A DNA stretch of 64,000 nucleotides, from positions 62,001 through 126,000 of the forward strand of contig NZ_JADRCR010000002.1 in assembly GCF_016649425.1 (NCBI RefSeq). The letters are read 5' to 3'. Shown here one piece after another: positions 50,497 through 58,783 of this stretch. The DNA is from Limnobaculum allomyrinae. GTDB lineage: Bacteria > Pseudomonadota > Gammaproteobacteria > Enterobacterales > Enterobacteriaceae. Numbering within the stretch: the stretch's first letter is position 1; every line of letters begins with the position of its first letter. Below the pieces are notes generated by a model. That model had not been told where the DNA came from, did no database searches, and saw nothing but the letters and a program-made list of their open reading frames with translations. The position numbers were made by a program, and so were the translations under genes.

Positions 50497-50512
50497 GGTG
50501 ATGTTGATCACA
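50497..50512. promoter_or_regulatory. CRP-like site 2 upstream of mtlA
   Basis: GGTGATGTTGATCACA matches nine of ten consensus positions. The E. coli mtl promoter is known for several CRP sites, so a cluster here is expected. Confidence 0.65.
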
Positions 50513-50569
50513 AAAAATGACTGTAAGAAAGTGACAATGTTAATAAAAATCCTGAATCAGTGATTTTTA

Positions 50570-50585
50570 TGTGAACTAAATCACT
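50570..50585. promoter_or_regulatory. CRP-like site 3 upstream of mtlA
   Basis: TGTGAACTAAATCACT matches nine of ten consensus positions. Confidence 0.62.
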
Positions 50586-50613
50586 ATTTCGCTGGTGGTG
50601 TTTGTTTATAAAA

Positions 50614-50629
50614 TGTGACATTAATCACA
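50614..50629. promoter_or_regulatory. CRP-like site 4, perfect consensus
   Basis: TGTGACATTAATCACA is a full match to TGTGA-N6-TCACA. At about 300 bases from mtlA it might also serve the rightward transcription unit (51.0-51.9 kb). Confidence 0.7.
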
Positions 50630-51012
50630 AAGTATTTTTCATTTCCCGCCTTATCGATGGTTCCCGTCTTTTTAGCGTCATCTGTTTCGATGGCTTATTA
50701 TTATTTCTGTAACTTAATTACAATTCATTGGTTTTTAGTGAGTTTTTTGCAGGAATACGGCATGGCGATTGGCTTTTTCATACTCATTCTTTTATAGTAC
50801 CTACGCTTATGTAGTACCCACGCATATTGTGCGTTATTACTTTTATTTCTGCTCTTTCACCGAGGCTTGCATGTTGGAGATTGCGTTAAACCACTGATAT
50901 TGATCCCGAACTCAATCGGGCGATATCACACATCCCTGGAATGATGAATATTCTGCGCCGCACATAGCGGATGCGTAGAGGATTGAGTGTGGTTTTTAAC
51001 GAGGTATTCAAT
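50630..51012 (+). other. Leader-like region before the small membrane ORF
   Basis: About 380 bases without a recognised gene. It includes an extended stem, GATAT-TGAT-CCCGA with TCGGG-CG-ATATC, at 50,897-50,930, and a short CCGC-ACATA-GCGG hairpin at 50,958-50,970. Both lie shortly before the ORF, as a regulatory leader would. I could not match any riboswitch class by eye. Confidence 0.35.
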
Positions 51013-51195
51013 ATGATGCTTTTCATTCGGAACAGACCGTTCCTGCATCATCCTGTTTTAATTATCGGCGCTGTCGCCACGGTTTATCTGTGGGGAAGAT
51101 CTTTTGCTGCCTGCTGGTTTGTGCTGCTCATTCATCATTTATCCGTTTTATTAATATTGTCAAAAAGGAAAATGACCAATGACGTCACCAATTAA
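51013..51195 (+). CDS. Small hydrophobic protein upstream of a methyltransferase
   Basis: A 60-residue protein starting MMLFIRNRPF after GAGG at 51,001. Residues 14-50 are hydrophobic and would span the membrane once or twice; the end is charged (SKRKMTNDVTN). It overlaps the methyltransferase start by 17 bases, which favours a real, translationally coupled gene. No family is recognised. A longer form starting at 50,971 has no better ribosome binding site. Confidence 0.5.
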   Translation: MMLFIRNRPFLHHPVLIIGAVATVYLWGRSFAACWFVLLIHHLSVLLILSKRKMTNDVTN

Positions 51196-51892
51196 CCTGT
51201 TATTTCAAGATTCATTTTTACGTCAACATATGATGGGCCCTAATGCTTTGCTTATTGCTCAGGAACTGACACGGGATCTGCCCTTGAAAAAGGGCATGCG
51301 TATTCTGGATTTAGGCTGCGGTGCAGGGATTACCTCTCTGTTTCTGGCTCATCAATTCGACGCTACGATTTATGCCGTAGATTTATGGATTAGCTCTACT
51401 GACAACTGGCAGCGATTCAAACAGTTCGGCATGGAAGATCGTATTATTCCGCTCAATCTTGATGCCCATGAATTACCGTTTGCTGAAGGCTATTTTGATG
51501 CAGTGATCAGTATTGATGCTTATCAGTATTTTGGCCACAAATCAGGCTATCTGGAAACTCACCTTGCTCCACTGGTAAAATCGGGTGGTTTAATTGCGGT
51601 GACGGTTCCCGGGTTACAGCGTCCTTTAGTCAATGGGCAACCGCCAGAAGAGATGCTCCCATGGTGGCAAGAGGGAATGTATTTTTTCACCAGTGATTGG
51701 TGGAAAACCCTGTGGGAAGCTTCAGGCGTGGTGTCGATTGAAACGTGCCGTGAAATGGACTGTTGTAAGCAGGCATGGGATGAATGGTTACGCTGTGATA
51801 GTAATCCGTATGCTGTAAAGGACAGAGATATGATGGCCGTTGAAAACGGGCAGTATTTTAATCTGGTTCACATTGTCGGAAAAGTTAACTAA
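51179..51892 (+). CDS. SAM-dependent class I methyltransferase
   Basis: A 237-residue methyltransferase with motif I ILDLGCGAG at residues 42-50 and the downstream acidic and aromatic positions of the Rossmann fold (VISIDAYQYFG). The substrate is unknown. AAAAGGAAAATGACC just before the ATG provides a ribosome binding site. It is coupled to the small membrane ORF. No antibiotic or lipid pathway genes lie next to it, so no biological role is assigned. Confidence 0.82.
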   Translation: MTSPINLLFQDSFLRQHMMGPNALLIAQELTRDLPLKKGMRILDLGCGAGITSLFLAHQFDATIYAVDLWISSTDNWQRFKQFGMEDRIIPLNLDAHELPFAEGYFDAVISIDAYQYFGHKSGYLETHLAPLVKSGGLIAVTVPGLQRPLVNGQPPEEMLPWWQEGMYFFTSDWWKTLWEASGVVSIETCREMDCCKQAWDEWLRCDSNPYAVKDRDMMAVENGQYFNLVHIVGKVN

Positions 51893-51910
51893 CTGATAAT
51901 TGAGTGAAAC

Positions 51911-51936
51911 AGTGGCCTGACGGTTGTCAGGCCACT
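51911..51936. terminator. Perfect hairpin after the methyltransferase gene
   Basis: AGTGGCCTGAC-GGTT-GTCAGGCCACT, an 11-bp perfect stem with four-base loop, 19 bases past the stop. No T-run follows on the plus strand, so it may be a factor-dependent end or an mRNA 3' stabiliser. Confidence 0.55.
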
Positions 51937-52241
51937 GATCAAAAAGCTATCTGATGACTGTCCTTTTAATAATAAAATTAATATGTGTTTGTTTAATTAA
52001 AAATATTATTTATAACTGTTGATATTATTGTTATTTTTTCTTTTATTAACCATTTTTAGACGTTCTGGTTTCATAAAATCCTTTATTTATAAGGCTTGTG
52101 GGTTAGCTTTTAAAAACCTTTAAATATCAATATTCAAATTTAATATTGCCTGCTTTTTGTTCTTAAAGCGTGGTTATTGTTAATTTTGTTTGTTAGCATA
52201 TCAACCAATGGAGCTGTATTAATAGAGGGAACGACGTCAAT
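51937..52241. other. AT-rich gap before the autotransporter gene
   Basis: About 300 bases with low G+C, holding the autotransporter promoter somewhere. No repeat, ORF or operator was recognised beyond AGAGGGA upstream of the ATG. Confidence 0.4.
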
Positions 52242-53843
52242 ATGAAAACCACATTATCTGCCTTAAGCATATTAATCCCTTTGGCGTTCTGCCAGACAGC
52301 CTCTGCATTGAGTACTACTATCTCTGATGGTGAAACATCCTCCATTCATGCCGGTGGCTATGTACCTGACATCACTCTGGTTAACGGTGGGGGAGAATTG
52401 CGCCTGATGGCTAATGGCGTCAGCGCACCAACTTATGCCGAATATGTTGAGCTAAACGGCGATGATGCACTGATGAGGATAACGGCAAATAGCGCAGATA
52501 CGGATACGGTAGAGATTGGCACGCTGCGGGGCACAGGTAATGTTGTTTTTAATAGCGTAATGAATGGCACAACAGAGAGTGCGACATACTCCGGTTTAAA
52601 TATAGATACCCTGTCAGGTTGTATAACCTTCGATTTCAATACTGACATTCAGCATGGGCGTGGCGATTATCTGACGATTCGGCAGGGCAGCGGTCGGCAT
52701 CTGATTAGAGTGGCGGATTCTGGCGCGGAGATCGCCAACCCCGGCGAAAAGTCACTGGATTTGATTACCGATCAAAGCGGTGGCAGCAGCTTTAATTTAA
52801 CCGATATTAATGGTGTCAATATTAATGCGGTAGATGGCGGTACCTATATCTATTCCTTATATAACCGCCCTGAAGCCAGCGGAGAGGTTTGGTATCTTGG
52901 CGCGATTGATCTGCGACCTGATTCCCCAAGCCTTAGCCCTGCTACGGATGCGGTACTTGCTATGGCGGCAGCACCCCAACTGATATTTAATAGCGAGTTA
53001 CAGAATCTGCGCTTCAGAAAAGGCTCTCTGCTGCAAAATGAAGGCAATGCCGGAGCCTGGGTTAGAACCACCGGTGGAAAAAGTAATATTTCTGCCGACA
53101 GTGCGCATTTTAAGCTGGAACAATCAGGCATCGAATTGGGTGCTGACCGCATAGTGGATTACGATGGCGGTAAAGCATTCTGGGGCGTTTTCACCAGTTA
53201 CAGTAATTCCGATGTGAAGCATGCCCGTGGAGGCATCAGCAATATAGACAGCTATAGTGCAGGGTTGTACGGCACCTACTTTTATCAACGTGGCTGGTAT
53301 ATTGACGGCGTATTGAAATACAGCCATTTCAGCAATGACTTACAGGCCATTTCAACCAATGGTGCAGGTATCAAAGGCGACTATAGCCAGAATGCACTGG
53401 GTGGCTCGGTAGAGGTGGGTTATAACACCCCGGTTGTAGCCGATATCTGGATTGAACCCTATGTTCGATTAGCGTATGTACAGGTTGATGGTAACAACAT
53501 TACGCTGAATAACGATATGAAGGCCAATATTGACCATCAGGATTCTCTGGTCAGCGAGCTGGGTTTTAGCCTGGGTAAAAGCTTCAGCGTAGGGGAAAAC
53601 AGCATAATAACCCCCTATATTAAAGCGGCCTGGGTGCATGAATATATTGATAATAACAGTACCGTCATTAACCAGCGTAATAAGTTCACTACCGACTTAT
53701 CCGGTGATATGGCTAAAGCAGGATTGGGGATGGATGCCCGTCTATCCCGGCAGGTCACTCTGTTTGCTGAAGTTGATTATGCCAAAGGCAGTAAAGTTGA
53801 AGTGCCGATTCAGGGCAATTTAGGATTGCGCTATAGCTTCTGA
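52242..53843 (+). CDS. Autotransporter with a short passenger domain
   Basis: A type Va secreted protein of 533 residues. The signal peptide covers 1-22 (ALSILIPLAFCQTASA), the passenger about 23-250, and the C-terminal 12-strand beta-barrel about 270-533, ending in the aromatic-rich GLRYSF. The pertactin-like junction (GSLLQNEGNAGAWVRTTGG) and barrel signatures (YSNSDVKHARG, GWYIDGVLKYSHF) are evident. The passenger is unusually short, with no RGD or protease motif. Probably a surface adhesin or unprocessed barrel. Confidence 0.88.
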   Translation: MKTTLSALSILIPLAFCQTASALSTTISDGETSSIHAGGYVPDITLVNGGGELRLMANGVSAPTYAEYVELNGDDALMRITANSADTDTVEIGTLRGTGNVVFNSVMNGTTESATYSGLNIDTLSGCITFDFNTDIQHGRGDYLTIRQGSGRHLIRVADSGAEIANPGEKSLDLITDQSGGSSFNLTDINGVNINAVDGGTYIYSLYNRPEASGEVWYLGAIDLRPDSPSLSPATDAVLAMAAAPQLIFNSELQNLRFRKGSLLQNEGNAGAWVRTTGGKSNISADSAHFKLEQSGIELGADRIVDYDGGKAFWGVFTSYSNSDVKHARGGISNIDSYSAGLYGTYFYQRGWYIDGVLKYSHFSNDLQAISTNGAGIKGDYSQNALGGSVEVGYNTPVVADIWIEPYVRLAYVQVDGNNITLNNDMKANIDHQDSLVSELGFSLGKSFSVGENSIITPYIKAAWVHEYIDNNSTVINQRNKFTTDLSGDMAKAGLGMDARLSRQVTLFAEVDYAKGSKVEVPIQGNLGLRYSF

Positions 53844-53917
53844 TGATTTACCGCAGGCCAGCCCGATGATGGAATGACTTTTTCTCATTTAATCATTGGG
53901 CTTTTTGTTACGCTAAT

Positions 53918-55198
53918 TTATGACTTAACTGCCGCCGTTCGACACAGCAAATAGCTCAGAATAATTCCTAATGCTCCCCAGGCACCGGTTAACAGCCAGA
54001 CAGAACGCCAACCCTGAGTGTAATCCACCAGCAAAGCGACAATAATCGGGCCGGCAAACTGACCGAAGCTTATCCACTGTTGCAACCAGCCAATGGTGAC
54101 GGGAATATTTTGTGCTGATGGCGTGACTTTAACCGCCAGATTAAACAGGGTTGCCGGAGCCAGCCCTCCGGCGGCAGAGAACAACGTGATAGCAATAAAT
54201 TGAGTCCAGGGAGAACTGTTCAGCCCAAAGGCGACAAAAGCAGACACTATCATGGTAATGAAGGCGATATTTAACAGCAGATTGGCGGATACCTTTTGCT
54301 GTAACAGTTTTCCTGCCAGTAAATTGCCGACGATGTTAACTCCGGCAGCAATGGCGGTGAAGGTTCCCATCAGCGCACCTGAAATTCCCGCCTCGCGATA
54401 GATAATGGGCAAAAAACTAATGATCGCAACCCACTGGCTGGTATACATGGAAAAGGTCACGGCTACCAGCCAGGGCTCTTTTACCGTCAGCGTCTGTTTG
54501 ATTGACAGCCAGGCTTGATGCAGCTGATTATGCCCGGGAGCATGGCCTGAACCGTTCTCTTTAACCATGCGCCACACCAACAGCGCCATCATCAGGGTGA
54601 TAATGCCAGAACCCGTCCATAGTGCCGACCAGTCAAAATAGTTAAGCATTGAAGCACCGGCAAAGAGCGCAAACACCGTGGCGGTTGGTATATAAGCACT
54701 CCACAGCGCCACAAAGAAGCTTAATCGGGCTTTAGGCGCAATATGCTTAATTAATGCCGGGGCAGACATGGTGACCATTAACAAAGCAAAGCCTTCGATA
54801 ATGCGAAAGACTAACAGTGTCGCTATGCCGCTGGCGGTTGCTCCGGCAAAAGAGGCGGCGGATAACACACAGAGCCCAATCAGAATACTTTGCTTTTGTC
54901 CGATACGTTGAACAAACAGACCAAAAACCAGCCCCAGTAACATGCCTGCCAGTTGAAATACGGAAATCAACCACCCAGCCTGTGAGAGGCTAAGCTCCAG
55001 CGTTTCCTGTAAAACTGGCAGTGCCGGAGGTAACTTCCAGATATGCAATGCGGCACTGACACCCGCCAGAAAAACGATAAAAGCTTGCGTGGCGGAAGGA
55101 GTGACTTGTTGTTCCTGATGGCTGACAGACACGTAACGCTCCTGAGTAATGATATCCATAACCCTGACAAGAGTAGGGTGATGCAAAGTGTCGACCAT
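53918..55198 (-). CDS. MFS transporter (CynX/NimT-like)
   Basis: A 426-residue carrier with 12 predicted helices (for example FIVFLAGVSAALHIWKLPPALPVL, GWLISVFQLAGMLLGLVFGL). Its architecture resembles CynX/NimT carriers, but the sequence does not settle the substrate. The first 35 residues are polar and atypical; translation may start at the Met at residue 14 (55,159). Monocistronic. Confidence 0.8.
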   Translation of the reverse strand: MVDTLHHPTLVRVMDIITQERYVSVSHQEQQVTPSATQAFIVFLAGVSAALHIWKLPPALPVLQETLELSLSQAGWLISVFQLAGMLLGLVFGLFVQRIGQKQSILIGLCVLSAASFAGATASGIATLLVFRIIEGFALLMVTMSAPALIKHIAPKARLSFFVALWSAYIPTATVFALFAGASMLNYFDWSALWTGSGIITLMMALLVWRMVKENGSGHAPGHNQLHQAWLSIKQTLTVKEPWLVAVTFSMYTSQWVAIISFLPIIYREAGISGALMGTFTAIAAGVNIVGNLLAGKLLQQKVSANLLLNIAFITMIVSAFVAFGLNSSPWTQFIAITLFSAAGGLAPATLFNLAVKVTPSAQNIPVTIGWLQQWISFGQFAGPIIVALLVDYTQGWRSVWLLTGAWGALGIILSYLLCRTAAVKS

Positions 55199-55341
55199 AG
55201 CCTAAAAGCAAACAATTAATAACAATTAATTATCAAATTTGTTACATAAATCGTTTCAGGTACAGGATATTAATGACAGAAGATCAGGCGCACAGATAAG
55301 TGTTTATACAGGATAAGGTTATCAGAAGGCTGGCCGTATGA

Positions 55342-55674
55342 TTAATTTGATGCCATCGCAATAGATTGTTTGAGCAGGGTAATCAGTTCGCGACCATCCC
55401 GGGTAGTCAATCTTGCGCAGGGCTCATCCCAGTTATTATCTGAAATGGTATAGATAATAAATTCCCCCTGCTCATCAAAAGAGGGATACCAACCTACATC
55501 GACAATGTTGCCGTTACTGAACTCTATTTGCAGCAAATCTTCATCGAGCTGGTCAATTACAGCAGATAAAGATTGGTTTAAATTCAATGAGGCGATTTGA
55601 TTATAGATACTGACGCTATTTTTTACTTTAACGCTGACGCCACACACCATTATATCTTTAGCCATGAATTCCAT
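55342..55674 (-). CDS. Hypothetical protein, 110 aa
   Basis: No family recognised. An acidic small protein without signal peptide or membrane helix, containing LDEDLLQIEFSNGNIVDVGWYPSFDEQGEF, which suggests a compact beta-rich fold. The start could be MEFMAK or the second Met (55,665). It stands alone between a divergent AT-rich region and the MFS gene. Open frame and codon pattern support a real gene moderately. Confidence 0.6.
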   Translation of the reverse strand: MEFMAKDIMVCGVSVKVKNSVSIYNQIASLNLNQSLSAVIDQLDEDLLQIEFSNGNIVDVGWYPSFDEQGEFIIYTISDNNWDEPCARLTTRDGRELITLLKQSIAMASN

Positions 55675-56418
55675 CTCATTTTTATTAAAATCAATAAATT
55701 AGATTTAAAAACACGCCTTCATCATAACGGTTTTGTATTCATTAGTGAAACATTAATCTCAAAATTATTATAAAAATATTTACTAAATAATTATATTTAA
55801 CTAACTAATTGTTATTTATGGGGTAAATGTTAGCAACGAATTGATAATTAATGTTTTAATTTTTCATCATCGGAAGCATAGAATGAATTATTGCTGGTGG
55901 TTGTTTTTTATTCGTTTTGGATATAAAACCATCAAGCTTTAAAGTATCGGTGCAGGTTCTATTTTTTGGGGAAATTATAGTTATCTGTTGACGGGTAATA
56001 TTTTTCAACCAAAGTGTTGCAATGCCCGGTTTACACCAGCGTCTTTTACCTCCGGTAAACGGTGGAATTGATGCTATTTGTTATGAATCATTCTTAAATA
56101 GAGATAATTTAGGGAAATGTTCTGGTTTTTGCTGACAAATAAAGCACGATGACCTATTTTCAGTTGTGTGGTTTACAGTATGTCGAATTTACTGCTATAA
56201 CTAGTATCTAGTGACCATTCATAAAGCTGCGCAATACTGACCGCGAATCAATGGATTGAGTGCCTTCAGCGACAGAACATCTCTGAACGATATATGCATT
56301 CCCGATTTATTTTCCGGCTACGGAATGTGTGCGCGTTGGTCACTTTTGAAAAACTAATTAATAGATTTTTAGGCAAGTTTTTTGCAAATACAATAATTTG
56401 ATAACAGGTTACAAGTAA
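55675..56418. other. Long AT-rich region upstream of the MHS-family transporter
   Basis: A 744-base gap of very low G+C on its left. Nothing convincing was seen: no repeat, ORF or clear operator. The right 200 bases are more mixed and probably hold the transporter promoter. Confidence 0.4.
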
Positions 56419-57774
56419 ATGACAGCGTCTTCTCCCACAATAACTGGCCAGCCAAAAGCGCGACCGTTGAATAAGAATGATTATAAGACCTTAGGGTTAT
56501 CCTCCCTTGGTGGCACCCTGGAGTTTTATGATTTCGTTATCTTTGTTTTCTTTACCGGAACATTAACCCATCTGTTTTTCCCTGGTGATAATGAATTTAT
56601 CGCTCAGATGAAAACCCTGGGTATTTTTGCTGCCGGTTACCTGGCTCGTCCGCTCGGTGGGATTATTATGGCGCACTACGGCGATAAAATTGGCCGTAAA
56701 CGCATGTTCACCTTAAGTATTTTCCTGATGGCATTACCAACGTTAGTGATTGGCCTGCTGCCGACCTATGCGTCTATTGGTGTGATGGCGCCAATTCTTC
56801 TGTTGTTGATGCGTATTCTGCAAGGCGCGGCGATTGGTGGTGAAATGCCGGGTGCATGGGTATTTATTGCCGAGCATACTCCTGAACAACGCTATGGTTT
56901 AGGTGTTGGTACCTTAACCTCCGGTATTACCGGCGGTATTCTGCTGGGTTCGATTGTGGCAATCTTTATTCAGCGCAGTTACAGCACGGCAGAAATTAAC
57001 GAATATGCATGGCGTATTCCGTTCATTCTGGGTGGTGTGTTTGGTTTTATCTCTGTTTACTTGCGTAAATTCCTGCAAGAAACGCCGATCTTTAAAGAGA
57101 TGGCAGAAAAGCATGCGCTGGCAAAAGAGCTTCCGGTTAAAACGGTGATTAAAAGCCATAAGCAAGCCTGTGGCATCACCGCGATTTTGACCTGGTCGCT
57201 GTCTACTGCGATTGTGGTTACCATTCTGATGACGCCTTCTGTGGTGGTAGAGAAGATGTATCAGGTGGACAGAACCATTTCACTGGAAGCTAACTGTGTT
57301 GCTACCTTAATGCTAACGCTGGGGTGTATTTTCTGGGGCTGGATCAGCGATAAGTTAGGTACACGTATCTGTATGGCTGCTTCGTGGGGTGGTTTGGCTA
57401 TTACGGCTTACCATTTCTATAGCTCACTGCATCCGGAAATTGGTGCCGGGGAGCTGATGTTTAATTATGGTCTGATGGGGCTGTTTGTAGGGGCGATTGC
57501 CACTACACCAATCGTTGGTGCCCGTGCATTCCCACCGGCGATTCGCTTCTCTGGTTTATCATTTGCCTATAATCTGGCTTACGCGGTATTTGGTGGTTTA
57601 ACACCAATGATTACCGGTGCATGGTTACAGCAAAGTGCCATGGCTCCAGCTTACTATGTAGGCATCGTCTCTCTGCTAGCTGTTGCAGTTGCTTTCCTGC
57701 CGCTGGCATACAAAGGCTGGACAGCAAAAAAGCAGCCTGATGCAATTCCCGCTGCGCCGGTTATTGCTGATTAA
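56419..57774 (+). CDS. MFS transporter, metabolite:H+ symporter family
   Basis: A 451-residue transporter with the MHS pattern: ARPLGGIIMAHYGDKIGRKRMF in the 2-3 loop, GAAIGGEMPGAW in helix 4, RIPFILGGVFGFISVYLRKFLQETP before the central loop. E. coli YhjE, ShiA and ProP belong to this family; the substrate (organic acid or betaine-like) cannot be inferred. It has no co-transcribed genes, and a terminator follows. Confidence 0.85.
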   Translation: MTASSPTITGQPKARPLNKNDYKTLGLSSLGGTLEFYDFVIFVFFTGTLTHLFFPGDNEFIAQMKTLGIFAAGYLARPLGGIIMAHYGDKIGRKRMFTLSIFLMALPTLVIGLLPTYASIGVMAPILLLLMRILQGAAIGGEMPGAWVFIAEHTPEQRYGLGVGTLTSGITGGILLGSIVAIFIQRSYSTAEINEYAWRIPFILGGVFGFISVYLRKFLQETPIFKEMAEKHALAKELPVKTVIKSHKQACGITAILTWSLSTAIVVTILMTPSVVVEKMYQVDRTISLEANCVATLMLTLGCIFWGWISDKLGTRICMAASWGGLAITAYHFYSSLHPEIGAGELMFNYGLMGLFVGAIATTPIVGARAFPPAIRFSGLSFAYNLAYAVFGGLTPMITGAWLQQSAMAPAYYVGIVSLLAVAVAFLPLAYKGWTAKKQPDAIPAAPVIAD

Positions 57775-57805
57775 GATGATGTGAAAATGGAAAAACTGCC
57801 GTCAT

Positions 57806-57842
57806 GGTTAACACCATTTACTTAAGATGTTTTAAGTGAACG
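57806..57842. repeat. 37-bp repeat, left copy, beside the symE block
   Basis: Begins GGTTAACACCATTTACT and ends AAGTGAACG. It aligns without gaps with the 37 bases at 58,685-58,721: 28 identical positions and nine differences, all transitions. The two copies lie 879 bp apart in the same orientation and enclose the terminator, ash-like remnant and symE. Confidence 0.75.
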
Positions 57843-57865
57843 TAATACTGGTTTTTTGATATTCG

Positions 57866-57897
57866 AACGGCCCTTTTTTGGGGCCGTTTTCTTTTTT
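57866..57897 (+). terminator. Terminator after the MHS transporter
   Basis: AACGGCCC/GGGCCGTT around a T-rich loop, followed by TTCTTTTTT, forms a strong rho-independent terminator 91 bases past the transporter stop. Confidence 0.88.
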
Positions 57898-58112
57898 CCG
57901 GCAAGATAAATGGTTTCATGTTCTCCCGCATTTTTCTCAACTTCGTCGGAGTTGTTACCGGTTTGTCCAATGTGTACCAGATTTCTTCATCCTGTCTAAG
58001 CCGCATCGCCCTCATGAAGCTTAACCTCCCTGCGCGTTTCGCGAAGCACATTCCAGATCCGTATTGTGCCGCGCTCACCGCAGCAAAACCGCTTGCCGTT
58101 GATTATCGATAA

Positions 58113-58490
58113 CGGTATCTTTCTTCCACGCCTGCAAAATCAGGCGTCGGGCTTGACCTCCTGAAATCCTTCATCGACGACACAAGCGCGTTAGCGCTTT
58201 TTTTGTGTCGTGCGCACGGCTACACTTCAATGGCGGGCCGGGCGGGGGCGTCGCAAGACGCGCCGGTGTCGATGAGGCCGGTAAGGTCAACCCCGTCCGG
58301 CTCCGCCACCCGTGAGATTGACCTCTCCGCTGGCGGTAATAAACATTACTCATCGGAGGTTGTCCTATGGCTACAACGCTCACCCAAACATCCCCCCTCT
58401 CCAAAACCCAGCGCCGCTACACAATCGGCTATGTACCCAATAGGGGCGATACCAGTACACCCTTGCTTAATCTTAGTGGAAAATGGCTAA
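58113..58490 (+). pseudogene. Phage P4-type Ash/Icd-like reading-frame remnant upstream of symE
   Basis: The frame has no ATG at its start but reads STPAKSGVG, then ALALFLCRAHGYTSMAGRAG, ASQDAPVS, EIDLSAGG, HYSSEV. As I recall them, Ash-family proteins of P4-like satellites share PAKSGVG, SM(V/A)GRAGA(S/P)Q(D/G)APVS and a final EV-x-MAT join. Here the join is out of frame by one base: the frame runs on past the symE ATG at 58,367, where symE begins with the Icd-like MATTLTQT. A terminator-like stem (AAGCGC-GTTA-GCGCTT with seven Ts) lies inside. Confidence 0.5.
58184..58204 (+). terminator. Terminator-like hairpin upstream of symE
   Basis: AAGCGC-GTTA-GCGCTT with seven Ts, extended by GACACAA/TTGTGTC outside. 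It could cap a short upstream RNA before symE, but lies within the ash-like frame. Confidence 0.55.
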
Positions 58491-58645
58491 CAGAAGCCGG
58501 ATTCGATACCGGCACGGGTGTCACCGTGAAAATCACCGAAGGTTGCATTGTGCTTATTGCTGATAATGACGAAGTGAAGGAACAGCGAGAACAACTGAAG
58601 CAAGTCAAACTGGCGGTGAAGGTGATGAAGCAGGAACGGGTGTAG
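58367..58645 (+). CDS. SymE-family toxin-like protein
   Basis: A 92-residue protein with the SymE core at residues 17-67: RRYTIGYVP, LNLSGKWLTEAGFDTGTGV, ITEGCIVLIAD. SymE of E. coli is an SOS-induced, AbrB-like-fold toxin that condenses the nucleoid and is held by the antisense RNA SymR. CGGAGG precedes the ATG. The C-terminus is a short charged helix (EQREQLKQVKLAVKVMK). An antisense RNA over its 5' region is expected from family knowledge but cannot be seen directly. The N-terminus (MATTLTQT) resembles phage Icd-like starts. Confidence 0.82.
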   Translation: MATTLTQTSPLSKTQRRYTIGYVPNRGDTSTPLLNLSGKWLTEAGFDTGTGVTVKITEGCIVLIADNDEVKEQREQLKQVKLAVKVMKQERV

Positions 58646-58684
58646 CGGGTTTGAGCTTTCCCTAAAAAGCAAAAACCGCACAAA

Positions 58685-58721
58685 GGCTAACACCGTTCAC
58701 TCAAAACATCTCAAGTGAACG
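58685..58721. repeat. 37-bp repeat, right copy, after symE
   Basis: Matches the left copy at 28 of 37 positions. Here the arms pair perfectly: AACACCGTTCACT with AGTGAACGGTGTT. Thus this copy also acts as a terminator-shaped hairpin 40 bases beyond symE. Confidence 0.75.
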
Positions 58722-58783
58722 GTGTTATCTTAATAGCGGTTTTCTTTCATTAAAGTAAAATCCCAACAAAAAACATCACTGAC

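Noticed and set aside
50615-50797. 60-residue hydrophobic ORF upstream of the methyltransferase unit
   Set aside because: It would start inside the perfect CRP site at 50,614-50,629 and has no ribosome binding site.
50870-50930. Riboswitch (fluoride or cobalamin type)
   Set aside because: A few bases resemble fluoride aptamers, but the required stems and conserved loops do not form; no cobalamin-box sequence is present.
57818-58078. 86-residue leftward ORF between the MHS transporter and symE
   Set aside because: It runs through the transporter terminator and the left 37-bp repeat and has no ribosome binding site.
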